DNA of 64,000 nt from Sipunculus nudus (taxonomy: Eukaryota; Annelida; Sipuncula; Golfingiida; Sipunculidae): contig CM049317.1 of NCBI GenBank assembly GCA_026874595.1, positions 32,104,901 to 32,168,900 of the forward strand, given 5' to 3'. The position numbers and the translations under genes are program-made. This document shows positions 35,591 through 47,023 of the stretch, piece by piece (within the stretch, counting starts at the first letter, position 1; every line of letters begins with the position of its first letter). The notes under the pieces are model-generated. The model saw only the letters and a program-made list of their open reading frames with translations, ran no database searches and was not told where the DNA came from.

Positions 35591-36500
35591 GGTTTTTAGC
35601 TCAGCTGATTGAAAACATCTGAGTTTTTATAATCCCGCTTTGTTTGTCGTACGTCCGTTTCTCTGTTTGTATCTTCGTTTTTCCATTAACCAAGCACAAA
35701 TTGTAACCGCTGGACCTTGAATCTTCTAATTTAACATCCTCGGAGTTCCAATAAAAATCTCCTGGGAAAACTAAAATTAGGATTCTATTTACCATATCCT
35801 CAGAGCTATGGGGATCAGAAGTACCCCCAGAAATACTTAAACATTGATATAAAAGCTCCAGGATCTGAACAACGAATTTAGCACCATGATTCTTTTCTTT
35901 CCTTTTTATCATGCACTCTTTCATCAGTTCCTGCAGACAGGTGATGCCGTCTGTTTTTTTAGTCGTCCGTTAACAGGGTAGAAATCGAAACACCTGAGAT
36001 CTTACAATTCAACATCCAGGGAGATCCATGATAAAAAAATCCGCTTAAAAAACAGGAAAAAAGTCTCTGTTAACCATATCCTTTGAGCCATAGGGTTTGT
36101 AATACCCCTCAGTGTGATTGAAAATTTGATACCAAACCTCCAGTTTCTGAAAAACTAATGCCTTCATCTCTATGATTCTTTGCATGCACACTCATCATTG
36201 ACCGTTCTATCAGTTCCTGTAGGCTGGTGGCACTTCCTGCATTGTTTTCTTTTTTTACCGTAAACTTTTATTTTCAAGACCTTCAAAGATTAATAGGGCA
36301 CAAATCATTACCATTGCAACTAGAATCTTCGCACTTGTCATCCAGGGAGGTCTGTGAAAATTTTTACTAAATCTGAAATATGGTCACCTATTTGTTACCT
36401 ATATTCTCTGAGCTATGCTTCAGGTAAATCGGGATACCACCTACAAAATTAGGAATCAAATGATAAATTTCCTTTCTTGAATCTTTTCCATGTCAGTTGG
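35590..36500 (-). repeat. Dispersed repeat family 3 with three internal repeats, minus strand
   Basis: Read on the minus strand this ends with a segment matching TAGCTCAGGTGAC..CAGCTAAAAA at 59905-59935. Upstream are three successive diverged units of about 290-320 bp. Each carries an AACATCC..GGAGxTCC segment, a CATATCCTCAGAGCTATGGGG-like segment and an ATGATTCTTT segment (plus-strand positions near 35735, 36010 and 36335). The equivalent at 59280-59940 has two units. No transposase is seen. The end block is nearly palindromic. The 107-codon frame 35601-35924 lies wholly inside one repeat unit and is not called as a gene. Confidence 0.65.
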
Positions 36501-39500
36501 CGTCATGACCCCTGGGTCACTTGTTCATTTTTACAAACAATCACAATCGAGATCAACTTCTATCATATATAGCTGTCATCTTCTCTGTAACAGTTTTCTA
36601 GGACGTACATTACAATAAACTGTATACAAGATATTTCCATCGGCAAATAAAAAGGTCTGCAGTTCAGTTCACATGATTCAAATAGGGAGAAGCAGTAAAC
36701 GGATACTATGATTATTTTGGTATTCAATTTCTTGTTAATAAACATTCATTGTCCACCCTTTATTGTTTCAACAAAATAGTGCTTACACCTGTCAACTCAC
36801 ATAAGTTAAAACATTTTTACTACAATACTAAAATTTGAAGTATTTCATCGACTACAGACACAGCATTGAACCTATGTGTCCTGGTTATCTGGATTGTTAA
36901 GGTGAACTTTGATCAGTCGGTCAAAATAAAAATAGATACCCTTATCTTTAAATTACCATGAAGGTCTGTCATAAGTGCAATGTCCGGGGAATGTATTATT
37001 TTATTCATGCGACTTGTATGTAAATATTCTGTGGAAAGCAGTGTAGATAGAAATAATAACGAGGACAGAATGATAATTGTTATAAAACTAATTTTTTATC
37101 AGACATTAAAACCAATAGGGTATACAATATATATCAGTCGGAAAATGAATTCAGAAACTATTTTTGCGAATGTAAAGGTATTGCGGATATGTATATACGA
37201 GACATTAAACGGGATAGGTGTGAGTAAAAACCCGTTATGGTGTTTTGAAGTCTCTCATTATGACCATGTTCAGCAGCTACCTAACTTTGTAAAAACGATA
37301 TGATACGAGTATCTTACTGCTAACTTGAGAAAGCATTCAAGTCTTTTTTTATATTAGGAGAACAGTTGTTTACTTCATTACTGCAGAAGCGAGTGTATAT
37401 ATTTGCTCCAAAGGCAAAAAGTATTAGCTGCACAGGCTTTGATGTTGAATATTATTAAGTCCTTCCTTATTTTTTCAAGTCTCACATCACATCATTAACC
37501 TTAACATTTTTTCAGGTTTTCTTAAACGACACGTGAAAAAAAGTGAACAACATCATAGAACGCAACTGTAAACTAAGACTTCGGTACTATTTTTGAGAAA
37601 AATATTAAACGAAATTTAAATAAACAATCAAATAAATTACAGCATAAGAATGTCTACTAACACAAGCGGGCGTCCTTCCTCATGCACATTTTGTTTTAAA
37701 TTATCTACGATGTTTCACTATACGGATTGATTTATTTTGATGTTCTAATTGGACAACAAATAATTGTCAAACTAAACGTTAAAAGTAAAGTTAGTCTATG
37801 TTTAATACTGACACAAGTGTATATTAATGTATCCACTCATAGCACCAAAATTTAGGTGATACAAACGGACAAGAGTAGTCAGTGTTTTATTGTGCAAAGA
37901 ATGTAAGGGAAATAACATTAAGTTTCAAGAATGAAATGAATAAATGAAAAATGTACCAAAGACGGCTTTCATCTAGAAGATAATTTGTTTAGATATTTTG
38001 ACATCGGATAAATGTGTCCTTTGATATATGAAATGCGCTAAACCTTATTTTATTATAAGTTTAATTTATTTCATGTGTTTTTTAAACGTAAAGTCCTTTA
38101 AAAAGTACAAAATTGACTTACTTTATAATTTTCAGAAAAAAAATAACAAGATCTGCAATGTCTGCATGTAAATTTTAACTTCCCTGGACTGATGGTTTAA
38201 CTTTATGCCCGGTGAAGGCTCCATCTTCTGAGTAGCTGCTGTGTTATAGCCTGTGTCTTTGCTGACTAACCAAAATGCAGCTACTTCTGGTCAGCCCTAC
38301 TGCAAATTATTGGAAAATTTTACATTTCTTGACGTGAAGCTGAATCTATGCGTCTTAAAGCTACAAAACATGGTGCTCTGCAGAGGGACAAATAAATATC
38401 ATTTTCAAAAATCGAAGAAAATTGAGTATATATGAAAACATTACAGGGGTGCAACCAGTCCTGCAGCAGTAACAAGTTTTCAGTAATTAATAGGTTGATC
38501 ATTTTCGTGAAAATACATATATTATTGAGTATGTATTTTTTCTTCAGAAAACGTTTCCTCTGGTACAGTGAAAATATTTAAACACTATAATTTGGTTACA
38601 TAAAAATAGTTTGTAGTTAATACAGCCGGCGAATATGTTTTTAAATTAGAAGGTTAACCTTTATTTTCACAATATTTTATATTATGTTTCAATTTGAATA
38701 CGTTTTTTCTACACAGCCCTAGATTAAATCTTTCTGTCGAAGAGAACTTCACGCAGCTTACTTTTTAAATTTAAACTCAGGCAAATTTGTTTAACTATCA
38801 TTTGTAAATAGCAGCATCTGGAGTGTCCTTTTATAAAATAAATGATGAACTCTTGGCGAAGAGCGGTAACTGAGAATTTAAACATATTTCCTACAAGAAA
38901 AAGGTAGTAAGTGACGATACTGCCTTTTATCATCAATATGGCAGTATGTTAACTAAAATACGATGATGTTACTGTCCTCATATCTCCGGATTATATATTG
39001 TATGCATGTCAAAATTCACAAAAAATGAGGGTGGGTGTTGCATGTTTAAAATTTGGAGCTTGATGCACAATGCGAAACCACGCTCTTATTTGTCTTATAA
39101 CAATTCAGCCCAGACAACTGTAGTATCAAACGTTTTTGAAACGACTACAGTGTGTAACCGATGCGCGAGGAGAGTATGGATCATAAGCTGGACTCCGTTT
39201 ATGCGAAATAATGTATATATCCATAAATGCTACAGTGAACATATATAACATCAGTTTATTCACGTAATTCCTAATTATCTCATCGAGTACGTGTAAATCG
39301 TGATTCACTAAGGGATTTCATGTATTTACTGATAGACCTCTAAAACACGAATTTTTATTTAACTTTAGAGTCAAGGTTTCCATGTATTTACCGATGTGAA
39401 ACAGGAATAAGTTAATGTCAATACAGCAGAATAGGATACTTACCACATTGTATAAATTTTCTTTTTTTTAATCATATTTCTTATAATTTTGGTTATCTTT

Positions 39501-39949
39501 CCGTGTTAGTACTCCGTTTGATTTTTTTTTTAAATGAAGCGATCTTTCTGACTATGAATTTGTTTGGCCAGAATTCTTGCTTATTAGATGCAGATCTCGC
39601 AGTAACAGCACATATGAAAAAAAAAATCGTTTTCACATTACTACCCATCATCAAATTATCAAATTAAAGGCCTTAACGTGTTCACTGAATATGGAATTTG
39701 TGAATTGAAAAAGCATGTCAATTGTGCTTAAAAACATGTCGTAGGAGTCAATTAGCTAGAACTTCTTCGATCCCCAAGTCTTTGAATAAGTTTTTTAGAG
39801 TGAACGCGCAGCTTATCATGTACAGACAGGGACAGTGATATTTATTTGATTTAATAATATATTGATTTTATTGTTTAAACAATGTTAACAATAAACCACA
39901 CAAGAATCTCAGTTTAAAAAAAAAAGATTTACTCCTAACAATTACACAA
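36501..39949. other. AT-rich stretch without recognised genes
   Basis: About 3.4 kb. The longest frame is 107 codons (36980-37303) and shows no recognisable domain. I find no partner for this stretch elsewhere in the window. Confidence 0.45.
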
Positions 39950-40260
39950 ACATGAAACTAACAAGTGCTGTCACTTATTTTGGGACCACTAACTCGAGAC
40001 CACACTTGTGTACCAAGAGATTCCTCTGGCAATCCATGGTTAAATACATACCCAGTCAATCTTTAGACTTGTGAGTTTTATCAAACTCTTACTGCAACCA
40101 ATCCAGTATACCTTTATATATAAAGGAGCCCTTAATTTTAGGAAATGCATTCCTTTTCTTTATCTTTTTGTTAATACATGTTATCACCAATAAACATAAT
40201 ACTTCTTAAGTGCCTTAAATTTCAACCAAGCTTAGTTTCCATCAAGGAACTATGGTCGAC
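39950..40260 (+). repeat. Direct repeat, first copy (offset about 871 bp)
   Basis: A diverged direct repeat of 40895-41165. The matching landmarks keep a nearly constant offset: ACTGCAACC at 40091 and 40961 (870), and TAAGTGCC at 40207 and 41079 (872), with a TTAGGAAATGCATTC-like segment between them. The spacer of about 0.6 kb is not repeated. It may mark the two ends of an old element or a local duplication. Confidence 0.5.
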
Positions 40261-40894
40261 AAATAATGTAAATAACCCCTTTCTATCATGGATTGCCACC
40301 GGCCTGAGGGATACCATATGATTGCAAACTAAACATGAGTGCACGGGCAATAATTCCACCATGCCTCCCTCCCTCATCGATTGCCATTTCTCCCACGATA
40401 CTGTGTATAGGAGTTGCTTGCCTGGTTTATGAATAGTGCATTCATAAATTCAATTACATATGCCCATATCGGTTTGATGCATGTTCATACAGGAACAGTC
40501 ATCTTATTGAATTTCCTCTTTTATTACCATTAAAAAAATCTTCATTAAATACTCAATTAAAACCCAAAAAAAGTATAAGTGCTTCAGTAAATCAGAGAAC
40601 TTCCTATTTTCACTTTTTTACTGCCCAACATTTGCAGCATTGTTAAATCAAATATTCTACAGTCAGCCCCATTTCTTGCACCACGAGATTTGGTAATCGT
40701 TGGAAGGGTCCGATTCATTTGGAAATGGTTTTCCTATTAGAAATGCGAAGAAAGATGACACTGCTAGGAATATGAAAATAAATTATCTTCAATTCCTAAG
40801 TAGGCTCTGTCTGTTTTGGGGTTTTAAGAGTGATAAACTAGCTTTCTTTCGGCTTTCTTTTTTAAGCTTACACTATATTCTGTAATGTAAATCT

Positions 40895-41165
40895 ACAAAA
40901 CTGTGTATGGTGAACAACACTTAGGAATAGTTGTATCCATACACATCTTTCAGTTACCATACTGCAACCCATGCAGTTTATCTTGATATATATTATATAT
41001 CTTAAAAGAAACTCATTTATTAGGAAATATATTCATACTTTTCAGGTAATATTTGTCATCCCGAAGTTACATAGGAATTAAGTGCCATAAATATCAACCG
41101 AAATGAGTTAAGTTGGCACATTTCCTTGCAGGAATCAAATGTGAAAAGTTTTGGAGTTATGACAT
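40895..41165 (+). repeat. Direct repeat, second copy
   Basis: Partner of 39950-40260. It is followed almost at once by family 2 copy 2, so the repeat may be part of that family's longer form. Confidence 0.5.
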
Positions 41166-41179
41166 AAATCCTATTTTAA

Positions 41180-41930
41180 CAAGTTTTTCACTTATACCTG
41201 GCTATGTCAAATTATGCTAAAATGCAAAAGATATTTAAAATGCATATGCCTTAATGTAACTTGATCCTTGAAAATCGTAGATCCGCTTTTGATTTCCTTT
41301 ATATCCAATCCGGATAATTATCATTTTTTGGTCATTTACATTTAGAAATTCTTACTTTTGAAATAAGAAGCATTATGATTAATGGGATTCCAGTCCTTAA
41401 ACGCAAAAACTTGACAAACAATCTATGTTAAACTAATTCTGCGTTATCAGCTATCATAATGAGAATTGATTATTGTATAATCGGGTAATGCTTTCGCACA
41501 GGTACCTCACGGGACCTATCAAGGTGACCGCCTGATTGAAAACATACCAAACTTTATCAGATATATAAATATAACATCACCAAAACGATGTTTAGTTCAT
41601 ATAGTTCCGGTGATGCTGTATAGGGATAATGTGATCATTCTATCATATTGTAATTTTTATTTATCAGTACAACATAGGAGGTTAAGCAGACAGTACCAAC
41701 TGGGACCCATGTTTATCATGTTTATGTTGTCTATCAAGCAATAGGGAAACAAATTGCCTTGGCTGACCCAGTGGCTGATTAGAGGTGCGTACGTATAAAG
41801 CACAAAAAGGAAAGTGATACTTGCTGATATAAAACAACATGCTGTTAGCTGCTGCTCCCAGATTAAATCGCCTGTAATGTGAGTTATCGTTTTTGCGATA
41901 TCAACCGTCATATTAACAGCCTACGGTTTG
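41180..41930 (+). repeat. Dispersed repeat family 2, copy 2
   Basis: It pairs with 52520-53250 in inverted orientation and with 30490-30800 in direct orientation. Landmarks are GGGTAATGCTTTCGCACAGGTACC (41484-41507; complement at 52960-52983), CGCCTGATTGAAAACATACC and GGGAAACAAATTGCC. On the minus strand an 84-codon frame (41657-41911) resembles the frame of copy 3 (52529-52798) over a stretch with S-H-W-V-S-Q-G-N-L-F-P-Y-C-L against S-H-C-V-S-D-G-I-L-F-P-F-C-L. I do not know this protein, and the copy-1 equivalent is broken. Confidence 0.62.
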
Positions 41931-41939
41931 GCCACCTGT

Positions 41940-43460
41940 CACACATAATGTCTATCTTTAATAATACTTAGGAAATGCAAGATATATCTTTCCATTCTAG
42001 CTATTGACATCAGTATTGCAAACTATATACTCTTCTTTGAAATTATTTTTCTCGGCTATCATGGGCTGGACTTCAAGTGGGATTGACAAAAATAAGTCTA
42101 ACATAATTTTAGAAAGGTTCCGTACTCCTTTTTTTCATGACATCCTGGAGAAGGAAAGGTCGGTGACGCCACCATTGGTGTTCATTTCTCTAATATCTCC
42201 CTGGCGATGCAAGTGAATTACACGTGTAATCAAAGAAAGGCGAGGGAAATTAAGTTTTTGAACGATGAACAAGCAGAATAGCGGCGAGTTTAATTCTATA
42301 ACACCATTACTTCGGAGTGAACTGCTCAGTGGTCAGGTTCGCATGCTATGGTAGGAGCTATGGATGAATGATACCTCACTGATGCTTATGTGAGAAATTG
42401 CTCAGTTGTTTTGCCTGACATTCCAGGAAACAAAATAACAACATAATATTGGCACTATAATGGTGATTATTGAGCATTATGTTAGTAAAGACCACATACA
42501 CTGGCTCACACATAGCTCTGGGCGAATACAGCTATGGAGAACCGCGGGAGAACCAAGGAGGCAGACAATCAACCAGATTTACCTAAATTCGATACTATAA
42601 GACATGCTAAGAAAGTGGCGAACTTACTTTTTTGTGTGCCTTTGTCCTTCATTCCTGTTCCCAACATTGGGCTTTGTTTCAAACAGCATGGGTCACGGTT
42701 TAAAGGTCAGTCAATTTCACGGCTGAGCAATGTTGTTGCGTACCATGTTAAACACGCTAGTTGAAGTCAATTGGCATTTGATACAATGTTTTAACCGGGG
42801 CACCGGTGGACCCGTCAACTCAGCACAGTTACACTGGAATACTGCATTACATTTCTATAAGAGCAAACTCATAAAAATAAAGACACTTTCATCTACCCAG
42901 GGATACCTAACTCAAACTTGAAAGATGTTTTAATCTCTCATACTGTATTCAGCAATCGAGGGAAAGGTCTGATGACTGTGCTCCTGTGTCAGCCAAAATA
43001 ATAAATAATTTCAGGCCATTATCTTTACTTAAAAAGGACCAAAAACCAACTCAAAAAATAATATTAGGTATGAGCGTAATAATCTTAATTTATTATTATG
43101 AAAATGCTTCTAAAGTAAAATTTACTGTAAAAAAAGAAAAATGCGGTTTAAACAGAGTATTAACTTGAACTTCAAGGTGAAACAAGGTACAATGATGATT
43201 TGATACAATGCTAAAAGTAAAGGTACACACTGTTATTCAACCAATTTACAAGGTGAAATTACATTCCATATTTTCTTTATCAAACTTGATAAACAAATTG
43301 TATCCACAAGTTATAAACAAGAGGATATGTGATACAACAATTTATTTAATTATTTCTTGTACGAGTTTGGAAATGGCTGACTTTTACCTTGATTCTCAAG
43401 GTCAAATCACCTCATTATCAGCGAAAGACGTTATGGATATAACAGTGGATCTGGTTCTTA
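41940..43460. other. Non-coding stretch left of the TA tract
   Basis: No supported genes. Several 60-76-codon frames overlap here without motifs. Confidence 0.4.
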
Positions 43461-43464
43461 GACG

Positions 43465-43466
<2 letters not shown>

Positions 43467-43541
<75 letters not shown>

Positions 43542-43568
43542 GTATTATATATATATATATACATGTAT
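43467..43568. repeat. (TA)n microsatellite
   Basis: About 100 bp of nearly pure TA dinucleotide with a few interruptions. It borders the left terminal repeat of the 2.56-kb element. Its run of Tyr-Ile in translation is meaningless. Confidence 0.97.
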
Positions 43569-43580
43569 ATAAAACAGTAT

Positions 43581-46161
43581 ATGTGTAAACTCAGTCAATT
43601 TGTTAATAACCTGAAATTTTCAGCCAATTTACAAATTGCCTGGTTCAGTCAGGAGTGCAATTTTCAGGCATTTTACAAGTGACTAAAATATCAGCCAATT
43701 TATATGACAGATTGACTGATTCGATATGAAATAATGTTTTGCTTACATGCCAGGTTTAGTGTGAAATATACACATATAGCATGACCTGTTACTTCTGAGT
43801 AAAATATATTCCTGTTTTGTTCTTTCTTGGCTTTGTGTGATAGATACTAACCGGATAATAAGACTGGAAAAAAACTTAAAATTGAGGAGTAACCAGAAAC
43901 ATATAGCTGAAAATTACATACGATTATAACATAATGAAATATGCATACTATTTTACATTTCAAATGACAACGTTTGAAAGTTCAACGCGTCGGGGTTTAT
44001 GAAACATTAAGAAGTCCATATATATTTGAAATATAAGATGACGAACGGTGACGAATAAACATATTTATATATTTGCTTTTATAAAATAAACCCGATTGTT
44101 ATATGCTTAGGTGAGATGCAAAAGGTATGGTTCAATCAATAGTCAGCTTTTAATGTGACAGTACATGGACGCAATTAGGAGGAGGCGATAGACACCCTAT
44201 AGGAGACAACAAGTTTATGTCCATTATGGAACAATTATTGAATTCCACTAAAGATAAACAAACTAAATTATTCGTGATATTTTATTTTGAAAGGAACAGC
44301 GGTTGATCTAAGGGATTCCGGGGGGGGGGGGGGGGGGGGGGGTGCTGCCCAGACTATTTATAGGTCGAATGTTCCTGACGCGAGAATAGTCCTTGTTATG
44401 TTAATTGAATCACTATTTCATCACTGAGGAAAGGGGACACCCGGCCAGCACCCATTCCTTCGGCCGATACTTTCCCTGGAAATTGGGAAATTTTTATTTT
44501 TTTCAAAATACTTGCACCCTTCAAATTCATTTAGGTATTTAGATGCAACCTTGGATAAAATCATTAATTTTGCGAAAATAATGTGTTTGTGTGAGGGAAG
44601 ACGGGGATGAGGGATGCTGGCAGGGTTTTGATTCTATGCTCCCACCCCATACTGTGGATTCAGTAAAATTTCGAACCTGAATCACTATTTGTTGGGTTAA
44701 ACTTTCATGGATTTATCATTCCTAGTCAGGCATTGTATCAAAATTAATATTTGAACATACCTGAAAATAAGCCAAAGTCTTGGCAAAGATCTGTGATTTC
44801 CCTTTTAAATAAAAATCACACAGTCCCGGTACAAGCGATAGGCTCAGTGACACAAATGACAAATATATCGGCTGACTTATCTGACAATTTTTGGGTTAAG
44901 AGAAGGAGTGCCTACTCTGATATCAAAGACACCGTGCCAAGCATTTCCTAGAATGTTAATGCCCAGTCGTATTGTCCCGGCGGTGACCGGTTATTATACT
45001 CCGCTTCCCCGCTTATGTTGACATCCGCTTATATTTAGCCCAGCCGGACAAATTGCGAGGTCCAATGGCGTCTGCGCTCCTGAGAACAAATCAACCGATG
45101 AACTGACATACCGGTGGGATTATATGAATTATTAATGACGGAAGTCAATAGTTATATTCTGCGTATTCATTAATTAAAATAAAAAAAAAAAACTTCTTGG
45201 TATGGCGTTCGTTCAGGATGGAACCCCAAGTTGACTGACGTTCCCGGGGACGAGGCCACAGTTAGACTGGGCTCCAGTTCATATAATTGTGTTTAGCTGA
45301 CCGTGCCGTATCACTAAGCTGGGGGAAAAACTATATTGACTCTGCCGCACGGTTGTTTATTTTATTTAAACAAGATATTCTTTCAAACGAACTATCAAAT
45401 AAGATAAGCAAGGCTAAAAGACCTTTACCTACGAGTTTTAGCGAAATAATATGAGAGAGAGAGAGCAAGTCCACATATACCAGTGTAGGTGCAGACGCAC
45501 TTTTATACAGTCACTTGTAAGTCCGACACTGATGAAATCTTGGTTTGTTTGCTCCCCCGGATGGAACTGAATATCTTTCCTCACAATATATTTTTTTTAA
45601 TTTAGGGGCTTAATATCGTTTTCTTTGCGTTTCATTTATCATTAGCATTTGCTAGCATGGAGAGTGAAAGCGGGCCAACACGATAACTAAAAACACAGGG
45701 TTGATGGACTTTCAAAAATCCTATAATATACCTAATGATCGTTGGAAAAGGTAACCCACGAATTTCACGAAAATAAAAACCCAACGAACAATTCTGAATC
45801 CACAGTATTTCAAGGAATTTGCAGCCCTGAGTTAGTATATTCTTTCTCTTATGATTACACAATTATTTCTTAAAGAACTAGAATTAAGCTTAATAGACAC
45901 TTTTGAATAAATAAAGCAATAGATAGTGCAATAATATTGTGTACAATATATGAATATATTAAAAGGGTAAGGCAAATGAAAAAAAAGTATTGTCCATTAA
46001 ATTTTTGTTAGTATATAACCATTTTATTTCATTCTTTTTACATTTTACATTTTACAATGCCTGAAAATTCGCGTCATATTATGAATTTCTATGAGTGAAT
46101 CAGGCAATTTTTAAACTGCCTAAAGATTTCAGGCGGTTAACAAATTGACTGATTTTACACA
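43581..46161. mobile_element. Probable DNA element of about 2.56 kb with long terminal inverted repeats
   Basis: The left end reads CAGTCAATTTGTTAATAACC then TGAAATTTTCAG (from 43592). The right end, on the opposite strand from 46151, reads CAGTCAATTTGTTAACCGCC then TGAAATCTTTAGG. The inverted similarity continues inwards for about 90 bp, including AAATTGCCTG and TTTTCAGGCATT on both sides, and also extends outwards by about ten bases (TGTGTAAA followed by CTCAG or ATCAG), so the exact boundary is uncertain. I found no convincing target duplication. The interior holds no transposase-like frame; its largest frames are 66 and 76 codons. It contains a 23-base G run. The superfamily is not assigned. 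Confidence 0.55.
44320..44342 (+). repeat. Run of 23 consecutive G
   Basis: A pure homopolymer in an otherwise AT-rich element, long enough to form a G-quadruplex-like structure and to be miscounted by sequencing. Confidence 0.95.
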
Positions 46162-46423
46162 TTGACCGTAACATGTACAGTGGCGCCAACTAGAAAAGCT
46201 TTATGACAGTAATTTTAGGTTTTTCCCAACAGATGGATCCTATTATTCACCACAATGCTCTTTCATTATTATAAAATAGGTGCGAGAAATTAGTGTCACT
46301 GATACAGCAAAGGCACCGTTTTCATGTTGGAAAGTTAACACACTTTCGTTGTTTAATATTTTCATATTTACCTTCCGTGTGTTGTCCCGACTTGTCTGTG
46401 ATCTCACCAATAATATTAGCTAT
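46162..46423. other. Short spacer between two repeats
   Basis: AT-rich, no content recognised. Confidence 0.4.
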
Positions 46424-47023
46424 AGCTATATAGCTATATAGCTGTACCGTTTGTATTTGTTGTGAGGACATTTGGTGTATTAAAAAGAGGTCACCCGGCG
46501 TTTCGTATTATTTCTTACTGAGTATGTAGCGTGCTCGTAAATACAGATGAGCCTCATACGGCAGGAGGTCGCAGTCACTGTATTACACTTATGAATATGA
46601 GTGAGAGTTCAGGATGGATCCCGATTCAAAGGGCCGCATACACAAAGTGATTCATTGAGAGTCAGTCTCCGGTGCCTAGAAGCGAGCCAGCCGCCAGCTG
46701 ATGACAAGTGCCACCAATTGGTCTGCCAGGGGGACCAGTGTAACCTTTCGGAGACGAGCGCCACCAAACAGGGCCCAGTGCCGCCAATTGGTACCCACTG
46801 ATGTTATTCGGGCTTAGGTGCCGACTGTTAAGCCAGGCTCAGTGTTTAACCAATTTTGTTTGTGCAGCCAGTGCAATTAATGTGTTATTGGTCCTTCCCA
46901 TGTTAGGTGAAACTGAATGGGAACCTTATTTGCAGGTGGTTTTGAATAAAGAACATTTGGAAATATATTCCGTTTTGCTTAGCCATTAACTCATTTTCTG
47001 CCAATAACGTATACCCGTCATTG
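46424..47023 (+). repeat. LTR-like dispersed repeat, copy on the plus strand
   Basis: Inverted partner of 33640-34230, running from AGCTATATAGCTGTACCG to a GTATACCCGTCATT end. It has a GAATAAAG motif at about 46945 and the same conserved short frame (46801-46989). Flanks differ completely beyond the ends. A solo LTR is the simplest reading, but no coding part, primer-binding site or target duplication supports it directly. Confidence 0.5.

Noticed and set aside
35601-35924. A 107-codon minus-strand frame.
   Set aside because: Entirely within one internal unit of family 3; neighbouring units do not keep it open.
33640-47023. A single large LTR retrotransposon bounded by the two LTR-like copies.
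   Set aside because: The two copies are inverted to each other and no pol gene lies between them, so they cannot be the two LTRs of one element.
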